Shown: in pieces, positions 7,738-15,990 of the stretch
How the letters are laid out: each line of letters starts with the position of its first letter
Position numbering within the stretch: the stretch's first letter is position 1
Source of the DNA: Rhodocyclaceae bacterium UBA2271
Lineage (GTDB): Bacteria; Pseudomonadota; Gammaproteobacteria; Burkholderiales; Rhodocyclaceae
Assembly (NCBI GenBank): GCA_002347405.1
Contig: DDXB01000053.1
Coordinates: forward strand, 62,001-126,000
DNA: 64,000 nt
Reading direction: 5' to 3'
Made by a program: the position numbers and the translations under genes
Notes under the pieces: model-generated
Databases searched by the model: none
What the model was told of the DNA's origin: nothing
Seen by the model: the letters and a program-made list of their open reading frames with translations, nothing else

Positions 7738-8577
7738 TTATTGTCCAAGGAAGTCGAGCAGGTCGCTGGCCAAGCGTTCCTTCTCTGTGGCAAACAGTCC
7801 ATGCGGTGCACCGTCGTATTCGATCAACGTGCTGTGAGGGATGCCCTGCGCTGCGGCACGCGCCGATGCGTCTATCGGCACGGTCTTGTCTTCCGTCCCG
7901 TGGATAATGAGGGTTGGAACCTTGAACGCTGGCAGATCACCCCTGAAGTCAGTCGTCGAGAATGACCTCAAACACTCGAGGGTTGCTTTCAGGCTGGCCT
8001 GCATCGAGAGGTTTCGTGCCCATTCCAGCAATTCATCGCTGACCGGCTGTGTGAGCAGCCCGACACCGAAGAAGTTCTTGAAAAAGCCGGTGAAGAACTG
8101 CGCTCGATCTTCGGTGATCGCTTGAGCTGTTTCGTCAAATGCGCCTTGTTCCGTACCGGCAGGGTTGTCGCTCGTCTTCAGCCGGTACGGCAGGATGGAC
8201 GATATGAGTGCAGCCTTCACCACCGACTTGCCGCCATGGCGAGACATATAGCGCGCCACCTCGCCACCACCCATCGAGAAGCCCACCAGTACTGCGCCCT
8301 GGGCGCCGGTTTGCTCGATCACGCAGGCCAGGTCGTCGGCAAGCGTGTCATAGTCGTAACCGCCCCAAGGCTGCGATGAGCGGCCGAAACCACGGCGATC
8401 ATAGGCAATGGCTCGATAGCCAGCGTTGGCAATCACCATCGCATGATCGTCCCAGCTATCGGATGTCAGTGGCCAGCCGTGCAGCAGGATGACTGGGCTG
8501 CCAGTACCCCAGTCCTTGACGTAAAGCTTGGTGTTATCGGTTGTCGTTATGTAGTTCATGGTTTGTCTTGCCCTCAT
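7738..8577 (-). CDS. Alpha/beta hydrolase (non-haem chloroperoxidase-like)
   Basis: 279 residues from the ATG at 8577, which has AGGAA six bases upstream. Homologues usually begin at MNYITTTDNTKLYVKDWG, i.e. the ATG at 8559, which has a poorer Shine-Dalgarno. The oxyanion loop HGWPLTSD, nucleophile elbow GFSMGGGE (Ser), acid in GTEDKTVP (Asp) and C-terminal His in GAPHGL complete the triad. Such enzymes are esterases or perhydrolases. The start overlaps the CcoQ-like gene. Confidence 0.88.
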   Translation of the reverse strand: MRARQTMNYITTTDNTKLYVKDWGTGSPVILLHGWPLTSDSWDDHAMVIANAGYRAIAYDRRGFGRSSQPWGGYDYDTLADDLACVIEQTGAQGAVLVGFSMGGGEVARYMSRHGGKSVVKAALISSILPYRLKTSDNPAGTEQGAFDETAQAITEDRAQFFTGFFKNFFGVGLLTQPVSDELLEWARNLSMQASLKATLECLRSFSTTDFRGDLPAFKVPTLIIHGTEDKTVPIDASARAAAQGIPHSTLIEYDGAPHGLFATEKERLASDLLDFLGQ

Positions 8578-8725
8578 ATATATTTCCTACGAAAGGAATG
8601 TTTCCATCGGCTTCGTAACGTTTTTTTGCGGTAGGCCGGTAGATCCACGCCACAATCGCCAGGAAAAGCAGGGGGATGCCAAAGTAGTGCCAGTATTCCC
8701 CAATCATGTTTACGATCTGAGTCAT
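8534..8725 (-). CDS. CcoQ/FixQ-like single-helix protein, orphan
   Basis: 63 residues. A membrane helix (about 12-29) is followed by WIYRPTAKKRYEADGNIPF, close to the C-terminal signature of cbb3-oxidase subunit CcoQ (YRPxxKKxYExxxxxPF). No ccoN, ccoO or ccoP is nearby. Its ATG overlaps the stop of the FMN reductase (ATGA), supporting translation. It could help assemble or stabilise an oxidase encoded elsewhere; this is inference. Confidence 0.65.
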   Translation of the reverse strand: MTQIVNMIGEYWHYFGIPLLFLAIVAWIYRPTAKKRYEADGNIPFVGNIYEGKTNHELHNDNR

Positions 8726-9294
8726 TTCGTTGCTACATGAGCGTCACGGCTAATCGTTGCAAGCTTAACCAGTGCGACCAGCAGCTCCCGAATCAGCTTT
8801 CGTGTGGTTTCATCGGTCAGCTTGCCGTCCAAGCCAACTCGCTGTGCGGCATTGCCAATCATCACTTCCGGCTGATTGACCACGGGCATGTTCAGCGCGA
8901 CAAGGATTTGCCGCAGATGGTATTGCGCGCGAGCGGTGCCCAAACTGCCCGCTGAAGCCCCCATGATCGCTGCCGGTTTTCCCAGCCATGCGCTTTCACC
9001 ATAGGGCCTTGATGCCCAGTCGATAGCGTTCTTGAGTACCCCGGGAACGGAATAGTTGTACTCCGGGGTAGCGAACAGGATGGCATCAGCGGAGAGTATC
9101 TGCCGCTTGAATTCAAGTACGCTGGCCGGGGGTTTCATTTCACTATCCTGGTCGAAAACCGGAATGTCATGGAGTTCGATCAACTCCAGTACGGCACCAA
9201 CCGGCATCAGTTCCTGTGCCGCCTTGAGTGCAGAACGGTTATAGGAAGCCTTGCGCAAACTACCCACGATTCCCAGAATGTTCAACTTTTTCAT
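8722..9294 (-). CDS. NADPH-dependent FMN reductase (chromate/quinone reductase type)
   Basis: 190 residues from ATG at 9294 (GGAG eight bases upstream). The flavodoxin-like N-terminus (MKKLNILGIVGSLRKASYNR) carries the GSLRxxSxNR phosphate loop. TPEYNYSVPGVLKNAIDW is the conserved FMN-reductase motif and GKPAAIMGAS follows. The family reduces FMN, quinones or chromate with NADPH. It is first in a leftward unit with the CcoQ-like and hydrolase genes. Confidence 0.9.
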   Translation of the reverse strand: MKKLNILGIVGSLRKASYNRSALKAAQELMPVGAVLELIELHDIPVFDQDSEMKPPASVLEFKRQILSADAILFATPEYNYSVPGVLKNAIDWASRPYGESAWLGKPAAIMGASAGSLGTARAQYHLRQILVALNMPVVNQPEVMIGNAAQRVGLDGKLTDETTRKLIRELLVALVKLATISRDAHVATK

Positions 9295-9429
9295 TCGTAT
9301 GACTCCTTGTTCAATTTTGTGAAGGATGCCACCACGAAATGCCCGGCGCTGTACGGCAACGCACAGATTCGAGTGTTTTCTATTGATTTGCGATGACGTA
9401 CAGACTTCCCTGCCGGTGTACTGATAGGC

Positions 9430-9460
9430 AAAAAAAAGCCCCAATCACTTGGGGCCTTTG
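9430..9460 (-). terminator. Rho-independent terminator after the glycine-zipper remnant
   Basis: Hairpin GGCCCCAAGTGATTGGGGC with eight T on the minus strand. It sits 3' of the truncated reading frame at 9497-9571 and nearly duplicates the terminator at 4845-4870, flank included. Confidence 0.75.
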
Positions 9461-9496
9461 ATTTTTCCGGAATGCTCCGGGAGCTACCGCTTGTCA

Positions 9497-9571
9497 CTAC
9501 TTGCTGACTTCGTGGCCGATGACACCACCGACAGCCACGCCACCGACGGTGCCTACAGGACTTCCTCCCAA
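9497..9571 (-). pseudogene. 3' remnant of a glycine-zipper (2TM-type) protein gene
   Basis: About 24 codons remain, ending GTVGGVAVGGVIGHEVSK then TAG, a typical C-terminal end of small glycine-zipper outer-membrane or osmotic-stress proteins. The frame is cut by a stop exactly where the repeat element begins at 9573. Its terminator survives at 9430-9460. The 5' part is gone from this locus. Confidence 0.6.
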
Positions 9572-9572
9572 T

Positions 9573-9655
9573 AATTAGGGGACACCCATTAGCCGGCCCA
9601 ACTGGACCAAAAGTCGGCGCTGGCGGGACGGCGGAAACCGTGGTGACCCCTATTT
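9573..9655. repeat. MITE-like element, short copy C, with inverted ends
   Basis: The ends AATTAGGGGACACC and GGTGACCCCTATTT are inverted repeats matching at 12 of 14 positions. The inside is reduced to CCATTAGCCGGCC, AAAAGTCGGCGCTGGCGGG and CGGCGGAAACCGTGG. It cuts the glycine-zipper gene on the left and borders the mrr gene on the right. Confidence 0.82.
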
Positions 9656-9692
9656 ACCTTAAATTGCCCCCTTTTTACCTTAAATCGGCATC

Positions 9693-10610
9693 TCAGCCTT
9701 CCTCGAAGTAGTCAGAGTCAACGCGCTTCACGACGTATGACGCGGAGATTGAAACGCCAACATCGAAGTCAGTCATGAGACTGGCTAACTGCTTTCCATC
9801 AATGAGGACGACCTTCGTGTCAATTCTGGAAGCGTAGTCGATTGCTTCGGAAGAGTATGTCGATGTAGTGATGAACACTCCCTTTCTTGCTCGTTGCCCC
9901 TGAAGCGCGCCGACGAATTTCTGAATTTCGGGTCTCCCGACTGATCCCTGCCAACGTTTCGCTTGAATGAAAATAGTGTCGAGACCGAGGCGATCCTCCT
10001 TGATGATTCCATCGATTCCACCGTCGCCGGTCTGACCGATGCGTTCACCAGCGTCCTTGCGAGAACCGCCGTAACCCATCTTGACCAGAAGTTCGACGAC
10101 GAGTTGTTCGAAGAATGATGGCGAACAGGACAGAATTCGCGACAATAGTTCTTGTGCAAGTTGTTCTCGCAAACCTTGATGCGCGAGTTCAATCGCTTCT
10201 TCGGGCGTGGTTCTCGACGCTGGAATCTCAGACGCGGCTGCAGGTCCGTTCTCTGGCTTTGAAGCGTCCCGGAATTCGATGAACTCCGCGAACTGCTCCA
10301 GGTATTTGACGTCTATTCGAGCAGGGCAGGATGCCAGCGATTTCGTCCCTCTGTCGGTGATTTTGAATACACCTCGCTTCGGTGCCTCAATTAGTCCAGC
10401 TTTTTTCAAATAGGTCCGCGCCCAACCAATACGGTTCTTAAAGATGCCTTGTTGCCCACTTGGAAGAAGCTCTGCCTGTTCGCTCGGTGTCAGATTGAAA
10501 TGGTCGGCAAGCGCCTCCTCGGCTTCCCGTAATGTGTGGTCATTTCCATCGCTCAAAAAATTCATGAAAGGAAGCATGCATGATTGGTAGTCAGGAATAG
10601 GCATGATCAA
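9693..10610 (-). CDS. mrr: Mrr-type (type IV) restriction endonuclease
   Basis: 305 residues. The N-terminal winged-helix Mrr_N domain (about 10-95, ending GVFKITDRG) is followed by the catalytic domain: FFEQLVVELLVKMGYGG, TGDGGIDGII (Asp200) and IFIQAKRWQG (Gln216, Lys218), the D-(E/Q)xK nuclease core, then ARKGVFITTS. Mrr cuts DNA carrying foreign methylation and restricts phage or transferred DNA. No methylase is nearby, as expected for type IV. It is bracketed by repeat copies C and D in opposite orientation. Confidence 0.92.
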   Translation of the reverse strand: MIMPIPDYQSCMLPFMNFLSDGNDHTLREAEEALADHFNLTPSEQAELLPSGQQGIFKNRIGWARTYLKKAGLIEAPKRGVFKITDRGTKSLASCPARIDVKYLEQFAEFIEFRDASKPENGPAAASEIPASRTTPEEAIELAHQGLREQLAQELLSRILSCSPSFFEQLVVELLVKMGYGGSRKDAGERIGQTGDGGIDGIIKEDRLGLDTIFIQAKRWQGSVGRPEIQKFVGALQGQRARKGVFITTSTYSSEAIDYASRIDTKVVLIDGKQLASLMTDFDVGVSISASYVVKRVDSDYFEEG

Positions 10611-10715
10611 GGGAAATTAAAAGAGGGTGGAATATTCCAAAGAATCCGGATGCGCATCAGCCCCGAAGCATTGCAGCATTCAAGCCGAAATGCAATATGT
10701 CATGGGCAATATTGC

Positions 10716-10805
10716 GCCGTACCCCATGCGGGGCATTTCATACCCGCTACGGGGCACTTCGTCCCGCCAGTCCCACGGGGATTTCCTGCGGTCACGCCGA
10801 CTTTT
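10716..10805. repeat. MITE-like element, reverse copy D
   Basis: The run GCCGTACCCCATGCGGGGC, ATACCCGCTACGGGGCAC, TCGTCCCGCCAGTCCC and CACGCCGACTTTTA is the reverse complement of the blocks seen in copies A and B. The terminal inverted repeats are not clear in this copy. Confidence 0.8.
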
Positions 10806-10882
10806 AGCGCTGTAGCGGGTTTTGGCGGTGGAACGACGCAAGGGTTCATGGATAGCCGGTTGTGCGAGTGGCAATCCCGGCA

Positions 10883-11737
10883 TTACGCGTTTGTTCCCCT
10901 CGCGCCGGTCAGGGTGCGCAGCCCTTCCAGAGCCAGGGCGACCACCGGGTTGTCGCTGTCCTTCGGATAGACCATGTAGGTCGGGTGCGGGAAGCGCGGT
11001 GCGCCGGCTACCGGGTGCAGCCGGCCGGCGGCGACCAGCGGCTCGGCCATGCGTGCGGGCAGGTAGCAGGCACCGCCGTTGGCCAGCATCAGTTGTACGC
11101 CGAGCCAGCCGATGTTTACCACTTGCGGTGGTGGTTCGCTGTCGGGGTAGCTCTGCGTGTGCTGGATGTCGAAGGCCGGCCCCCATTCCACGTAGATGTA
11201 GTCGTCGCCCGGCTGCACGTCGCCGGGCCGGCTGCTCACCAGCATCAGCGTCTCGTCGAACAGGTGCTCGACCACCAGCCCGGGGCTGTGGCTCGGGCTG
11301 TACATCAGGCCGATGTCGAGCGAGCCTTCGATCAGCCGCCGCATCAGATCTTCTTCGAAGCCGATCTCGCCGCGCACCGCCACGTCCGCCGCCCGCGCGC
11401 GCAGCCAGAGCACCCAGGCCGGCATCAGCCCTTCCCAGAGCGCGATGCGCCCGCCAATACGCAGGTTGGCGCGATAGCGGCTCGGCAGGCCGACGTGGTG
11501 GCGCGCCTGCTCGGCCGTCAGCACCAGGCGCTTGGCGTATTCGGTATAGCGCCGCCCGCCCACCGTGAGCGTGGCGCCGGAACGGTTGCGCACGAACAGC
11601 CGCACGCCGAGTTCTTCTTCCAGCCGCTGGATGCGCGCACTGACCGTCGACTGCGTGAGATGCAAGCGCTGCGCCGCTTCAATGAAACTGCCGTGCGCGG
11701 CGATGACAAGAAAGGTGCGTGCCTGATTGATGTCCAT
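10883..11737 (-). CDS. LysR-family transcriptional regulator
   Basis: 284 residues. The N-terminal HTH is classic (FIEAAQRLHLTQSTVSARIQ, RLEEELGVRLFVRN). The effector domain runs from about residue 90; GEIGFEEDLMRRLIEGSLDIGLMY is the usual first lobe. It is divergent from the DsrC-like gene at 11867 with a 129-bp shared promoter region, so it probably controls that gene. Ligand unknown. Confidence 0.92.
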   Translation of the reverse strand: MDINQARTFLVIAAHGSFIEAAQRLHLTQSTVSARIQRLEEELGVRLFVRNRSGATLTVGGRRYTEYAKRLVLTAEQARHHVGLPSRYRANLRIGGRIALWEGLMPAWVLWLRARAADVAVRGEIGFEEDLMRRLIEGSLDIGLMYSPSHSPGLVVEHLFDETLMLVSSRPGDVQPGDDYIYVEWGPAFDIQHTQSYPDSEPPPQVVNIGWLGVQLMLANGGACYLPARMAEPLVAAGRLHPVAGAPRFPHPTYMVYPKDSDNPVVALALEGLRTLTGARGTNA

Positions 11738-11866
11738 GGTTACGGCCTTTATATCGTTAATTACGATATGTACTACAAAATAATATCGCTTGACCGCTAT
11801 TTATAGCCTTCGCTAAGCTTCACTGCAAGCTGAAATCCAGCACCAAGCAGAGCGAGGAGATCAATC

Positions 11867-12199
11867 ATGGTTACCGCAATCGAAGCAACCCGCGACCCCG
11901 AAGGTTATCTGACCGACCCGGAAACCTGGGACGAGAGCCTTGCCCGCCAACTGGCCGCCGAGGAAAAACTGGAACTGGCCGAGCCCTATTGGCCGATTCT
12001 CCATTTCATGCGCGATTACTGGCGTGAGCACCAGGTCGCACCGGACGTCCGCCACGTCGTCGGTTTTCTTGCCGACGAGCGCAGCATGGACAAGAAGGCC
12101 GCCAAGGACCGGTTGTTCAGTCTGTTTCCCTATGGCTACGTCAAACAGGCCTGCAAGATCGCCGGCATGATGCGGCCGCGGGGGTGGAGTTCCGGCTGA
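11867..12199 (+). CDS. TusE/DsrC-family protein lacking the penultimate cysteine
   Basis: 110 residues. GYLTDPETWDESLARQLA, then RDYWREHQVAP and LFSLFPYGYVKQACKIAG, define the DsrC fold. DsrC carries sulfur on two C-terminal Cys 11 residues apart; TusE keeps only the last. Here Cys96 (the inner, CysB position) is present and the position 11 residues later is Trp107, in GWSSG. It therefore cannot form the DsrC trisulfide and lacks the TusE persulfide Cys. A regulatory or partial relay role is more likely. It is divergent from a LysR gene. Confidence 0.88.
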   Translation: MVTAIEATRDPEGYLTDPETWDESLARQLAAEEKLELAEPYWPILHFMRDYWREHQVAPDVRHVVGFLADERSMDKKAAKDRLFSLFPYGYVKQACKIAGMMRPRGWSSG

Positions 12200-12256
12200 A
12201 AGCAGGGCAGGCCGGACCCCGGTCCGGCGGGGATTTCCTGCGGTGACGCCGAATAC

Positions 12257-13012
12257 TCAGTGCTGCAGCGGGTCCTGCCGGTAGAACAGGCGCAACTGTT
12301 GATAGACGGCCGGATAGGCATCGCGCAGCAGCTCGGGCGCTTCGAAGAAGACTTCGCTGCCGACGGCGAAGAATTCGCCGGGATGCTCGGCGGCGTAGGG
12401 GTCGATGGGGGTTTCCTCGCCCGCATTGACGCGCCGACAGAAATCTTCATAGGCGGGCACGAAGGCGGCGATCCAGGCGGCCCGCGTCATGTTGTCGTGC
12501 AGGGCCGGCATGCCGTCGACCTCGCCGTTGCTCATGTCGAGCTTGTGGGCGAATTCGTGGATGACGATGCTGACGTCGCCGATCTCGTTGAGGTTGTCGA
12601 ACCACGAGAGCAGCACCGGGCCGCCTTCCCAGGCTTCGCCGAGTACGGCGTCGTCATATTCATGGACGACGCCGTCGGCGTCGATCATCTGGCGCGGGAT
12701 GAGGAAGTCGCCGGGGTAGATGATGATGCTGATCCAGCCGCGATACCAGTCGAGGCCGAGGTTGAGAATCGGCAGGCAGGCCTGCAGTGCGATGGAAATC
12801 TGCAGCGCGGCGGTCAGTTCCAGGCCTTGTGCGCCGTCCCATTCCTTGGTGGCGATGAACTGCCGGGCGAGTTCGCGCAGACGTCTGCGTTCGTCGTCGG
12901 AGAGCCGGTCAAGGAAAGGCAGGGCATATTCGGCCGCCTGCCACTGTTCCGCGCTGATCTCGATTTTTGCCGCGGCGCGCTGACGCCGCCAGGCCCGGAA
13001 GGCTTCGATCAT
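12257..13012 (-). CDS. mtfA: M90-family zinc peptidase MtfA
   Basis: 251 residues. The zinc motif VIHEFAHKLDM (HEFAH at 152-156) and the downstream YAAEHPGEFFAVGSEVFFE (third ligand Glu region) match MtfA. In E. coli MtfA binds the glucose repressor Mlc and links it to the phosphotransferase system; aminopeptidase activity is known. Its ATG overlaps the stop of the EamA gene by 4 bp, giving a coupled leftward pair. Confidence 0.92.
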   Translation of the reverse strand: MIEAFRAWRRQRAAAKIEISAEQWQAAEYALPFLDRLSDDERRRLRELARQFIATKEWDGAQGLELTAALQISIALQACLPILNLGLDWYRGWISIIIYPGDFLIPRQMIDADGVVHEYDDAVLGEAWEGGPVLLSWFDNLNEIGDVSIVIHEFAHKLDMSNGEVDGMPALHDNMTRAAWIAAFVPAYEDFCRRVNAGEETPIDPYAAEHPGEFFAVGSEVFFEAPELLRDAYPAVYQQLRLFYRQDPLQH

Positions 13013-13899
13013 GCCAGCCGCTGTTTCAGCGTGGCGAGAAAAATGCCGCCGAAGATCAGCGCGATGCCGATGAAATGAAAGCTCAGCAGCCGCTCGTCGA
13101 GAAACACGGCGGCGAGCACGATGCCGAAGGCGGGCATGAGATGGATGAACAGCCCGGCCTGCGCGGCGCCGACCTGCTCGACGCCCTTGTTCCAGAAGAT
13201 GAAGCCGAGAAAGGCGGGAAAGATGCCGGCGTAGGCGAGCGTCAGCCAGGCGCCTGGCGAGGGGGTAATCTGGCGAATGGTGAAGTGTTCGAGCAGATAA
13301 AAAGGCAGCGTCGCCAGCACGCCGATCAGGGCAATGGCGAACAGGAAGGCCAGCGGGTGCGCGGCCGGGCGACGGGGTAGCAGCAGCGTGTAGGTCGCCC
13401 AGGCGAAGACCGACAGCAATATCCAGATGTCGCCGATGTTGAGGCTCAGCGCGAGCAGGGTGCTCAGGTCGCCGCGCGCGACGATCGCCACCACGCCGAT
13501 GAATGACATGACGATGCCCACGGTCTCGATGCGCCGCAGGCGTTTGCCCTGGAACAACCAGGCCAGCAGGACGATGACGATGGGAATGAACGAGTTGAGC
13601 AGCAGGCCGTTGATCGCCTCGGTCTGCTGCAGGCCGATGTAGGTCAGTGCGTTATACAGGCAGGTGCCGAGGATGCCGAACAGCAGCAGCCAGCGCCAGC
13701 CGGCGAGGAGGATTGCCCGGTCGCGCCGCAGATACGGCCAGGCCAGCGGCAGCAGGCAGGCCAGCGCGATCACCCAGCGCCAGAACGACAAGGCGACCGG
13801 CGGCACTACGTCGCGCATGCCGCGCCCGACAATCCAGTTGCCGGCCCAGAACAGGTTGGTCAGCGTGAGCAGCAGATAGGGTGAAACGCGGAGGTTCAT
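13009..13899 (-). CDS. DMT-superfamily transporter (two EamA domains)
   Basis: 296 residues from ATG at 13899 (MNLRVSPYLLLTLTNLFWAG). Ten predicted helices in two EamA repeats; the family motif WAGNWIVGR is in helix 1 and AIFPAFLGF-type motif in the second half (AGIFPAFLGFIFWNKG). Likely an exporter of small metabolites in the inner membrane. The longer frame upstream (to 13950) is less likely because it runs into non-coding sequence. Confidence 0.88.
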   Translation of the reverse strand: MNLRVSPYLLLTLTNLFWAGNWIVGRGMRDVVPPVALSFWRWVIALACLLPLAWPYLRRDRAILLAGWRWLLLFGILGTCLYNALTYIGLQQTEAINGLLLNSFIPIVIVLLAWLFQGKRLRRIETVGIVMSFIGVVAIVARGDLSTLLALSLNIGDIWILLSVFAWATYTLLLPRRPAAHPLAFLFAIALIGVLATLPFYLLEHFTIRQITPSPGAWLTLAYAGIFPAFLGFIFWNKGVEQVGAAQAGLFIHLMPAFGIVLAAVFLDERLLSFHFIGIALIFGGIFLATLKQRLA

Positions 13900-14376
13900 G
13901 GCGTGCAATGTATAACGGGAACCCTGGACGCGGGCTCCCGTTTGATTCAACAGCGCCGTCTCGCCAGCGCCGACTTTGACTTAGGGAAATGCTGATTAAG
14001 ACCAGATTCGTCATTCCGGCGAAAGCCGGAATCCAGGAAAAGCAACAAGCCGGACACCGGCCTACGCCGGTGTGACGGACTTGATTAGCGCTTCCGTAGC
14101 GCGAAAAACACCGCAGCGTTTGCGCCAGCACCACAGCAGTCCATACCCCAGCCCATACCCAAGTAGCCTTGCCGCCGGGCCGCCCCAAGACAAGGCCGTA
14201 GGCCGCAGGACAGCCGAAGGCTGGTTCCGCGCAGCGGAATGCGACTTTGTCGCACACAAGGCGGCACGCGGCGCCAGCCGCAATCCGTACTAACCTCGAA
14301 TCGTCGCGCCCCGTAATAGACGAGCGCAGCGAGCCGTTTCGAACCCCCCGCGAGGGGGGCGAAGGGGGGCGGGTGT
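13900..14376. other. 477-bp intergenic region rich in repeats
   Basis: No gene is supported. It contains a reverse core copy of the AAAGTCGGCG repeat (about 13960-13977, AGCGCCGACTTTGA), a dispersed double-hairpin repeat (14010-14079) and GC-rich stem-loops such as CCCCCCGCGAGGGGGGCG near 14347. The 14090-14330 part shows short low-quality frames only. Confidence 0.6.
14010..14079. repeat. Dispersed double-hairpin repeat, copy 1
   Basis: Begins GTCATTCCGGCGAAAGCCGG and ends CACCGGCCTACGCCGGTGTG. Two stem-loops (ATTCCGGC/GCCGGAAT and CACCGGC/GCCGGTG) are joined by about 20 bp. A second copy with the same design is at 19357-19425. Confidence 0.85.
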
Positions 14377-15192
14377 TTACTCCACTTTAGCCTTGCTGCG
14401 CAGATCGAGGATGTGCTTCTCGACAGCGCGCTGGCGCATGCCCTGGATGAGCTGCGGCTTGACTTCGTCAAGTCCGGGTGCCTTCAGCTCGCGCATGTCG
14501 TCAAGCTGGATGACATGCCAGCCGAAGTTGCTCTGCACCGGGGCTTCGGTGTATTTGCCTTTTTCGAGTTTCACCAGAGCGGCGGAAAAAGCGGGGACGT
14601 AAGTCGTCTTGTTGGCCCAGCCGAGGTCGCCGCCCCGATCCTTGGAGCCCGGATCTTTCGAGGCCTTGGCGAGTTCCTCGAATTTTTCGCCCTTCTTGAG
14701 TTTGTCGACGATGCTCATCGCCTCGGTTTCCTGCTCGACGAGGATATGCCGGGCTTTGTATTCCTTTTCGCCGAGCGTGGCGCGAATGCCGTCATATTCC
14801 TTCTGCACGTCGGCGTCGGAAAACTTCAGGTTGGTGGCGAAGTCATTGAGATAGGCACCGATCAGCACACCCTGGCGGGCAAGCTCAAGCTGGTTCAACA
14901 CTTCAGGTTTTTTACCGACGCCTTTCTTGGCGGCCTCCTGCGAGAGGACTTCACGGCGGATCAGTTCCTCGCGCACCGCGGCCTGCAACTCAGGCGTATT
15001 GGGCTGGCCTTGTGCAACCTGACCGGCGAGCAGCAGGTCGGCGCGGCTGGCGGGAATCGCCTTGCCATTCACCGTGGCGAACGTTTTGGCGCCGCCAGCC
15101 TGGGGTTCTTTCGCCGGGGTTTGGGCCATGGATGAAGCAGCAAAGGCTGCGGTAAAGGCAAACAGGGAAGCAGTGAGTAGCGCGCGTTTCAT
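14377..15192 (-). CDS. Periplasmic parvulin-type peptidyl-prolyl isomerase
   Basis: 271 residues. A Sec signal (MKRALLTASLFAFTAAFAAS SMA, cleaved near residue 23) precedes a SurA-like N-terminal helical region (FATVNGKAIPASRADLLLAG) and one parvulin domain (about 142-240: KARHILVEQETEA, GGDLGWANKTTYVPAFSAAL, SNFGWHVIQLDD). It would help fold outer-membrane or periplasmic proteins. It is the last gene of the leftward series msrB-yciB-yciI-bolA-parvulin. Confidence 0.92.
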   Translation of the reverse strand: MKRALLTASLFAFTAAFAASSMAQTPAKEPQAGGAKTFATVNGKAIPASRADLLLAGQVAQGQPNTPELQAAVREELIRREVLSQEAAKKGVGKKPEVLNQLELARQGVLIGAYLNDFATNLKFSDADVQKEYDGIRATLGEKEYKARHILVEQETEAMSIVDKLKKGEKFEELAKASKDPGSKDRGGDLGWANKTTYVPAFSAALVKLEKGKYTEAPVQSNFGWHVIQLDDMRELKAPGLDEVKPQLIQGMRQRAVEKHILDLRSKAKVE

Positions 15193-15224
15193 GATTTTCC
15201 TGATTTTGATGGAGGGGTTGGTGT

Positions 15225-15491
15225 TCAGGCTTGCATCTCTTCGGGTGTCCTGGCGGTGATGCTCAGGGCATGGATGCCATTTTGCATTAAATCGCCTGCG
15301 GCATCATACACCAGGCGATGGCGCTGCATTACGCCCAGCCCGGCGAAGCGCGCCGAAACAATGTTGACCACATAGTGGCCGCCGCTCTTGGCACCGGCAT
15401 GCCCGGCATGGCGGGCGCTATCGTCCTTGATGTCGAGTTGTACGGGGGCGAGCTGTTCCAGCTTTTCCCGGAGGTAATCTGCGGCGCTCAT
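15225..15491 (-). CDS. BolA-family protein
   Basis: 88 residues. DDSARHAGHAG and GGHYVVNIVSARFAGLGVMQRHRLVY carry the BolA fold with the conserved His that binds [2Fe-2S] with monothiol glutaredoxins; the C-terminal part has NGIHALSITARTPEE. BolA proteins assist Fe-S trafficking and regulation. It lies 32 bp upstream of the parvulin gene on the same strand. Confidence 0.92.
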   Translation of the reverse strand: MSAADYLREKLEQLAPVQLDIKDDSARHAGHAGAKSGGHYVVNIVSARFAGLGVMQRHRLVYDAAGDLMQNGIHALSITARTPEEMQA

Positions 15492-15573
15492 ACAAGAAAC
15501 ACGCCGGGCCGCCCCAAGTGTTGCTTGGCCTCCTGGGGGGGGAACTTCGCAAAGCGGAGTTTACGGGGGGGGC

Positions 15574-15876
15574 TCATATTGGTAATACCTTCTTGAACGG
15601 CTTGACGGCAACCCGCGCATAGACGCCGGCGGCGACGTAGGGATCGGCATCCGCCCAGGCAAGTGCCTCTTCGAGGGAGGGGAATTCGGCGACGATCAGG
15701 CTGCCGGAAAAACCCGCCGGGCCGGGATCCGGACTGTCGATGGCCGGGCAGGGGCCGGCGAGAATCAGCCGCCCGGCGGCCAGCAGGGCCTGCAAACGCT
15801 CCAGGTGGGCGGCGCGGGCTGCAAGGCGCTTGTCCAGCGTGCCGGGGATGTCTTCACCGTTGATCATGTAGAGCAT
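15574..15876 (-). CDS. YciI-family protein
   Basis: 100 residues. The ferredoxin-like YciI fold is seen: MLYMINGEDIPGTLDKR, AARAAHLERLQALLAAGRLILAGP, then EFPSLEEALAWADADPYVAAGVY and the conserved VKPFKKVLP end. The conserved His25/Asp pair typical of YciI is partly kept (AAHLERL). Enzymatic role is unknown. It sits with yciB, as in many proteobacteria. Confidence 0.9.
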   Translation of the reverse strand: MLYMINGEDIPGTLDKRLAARAAHLERLQALLAAGRLILAGPCPAIDSPDPGPAGFSGSLIVAEFPSLEEALAWADADPYVAAGVYARVAVKPFKKVLPI

Positions 15877-15990
15877 CTATGTCTCCGTAGGGCCGCCACA
15901 AGGAGACATTCGCCCCCAGTCACCGCTTCGGGTGATTTCATGGGGGCAGCGAGCCGAATTGTTGGTAATTGAGGGGAGCGTGGGGGCCAT

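Noticed and set aside
14090..14340. Short frames between the EamA and parvulin genes
   Set aside because: They change frame, contain repeat DNA and have no start signals.
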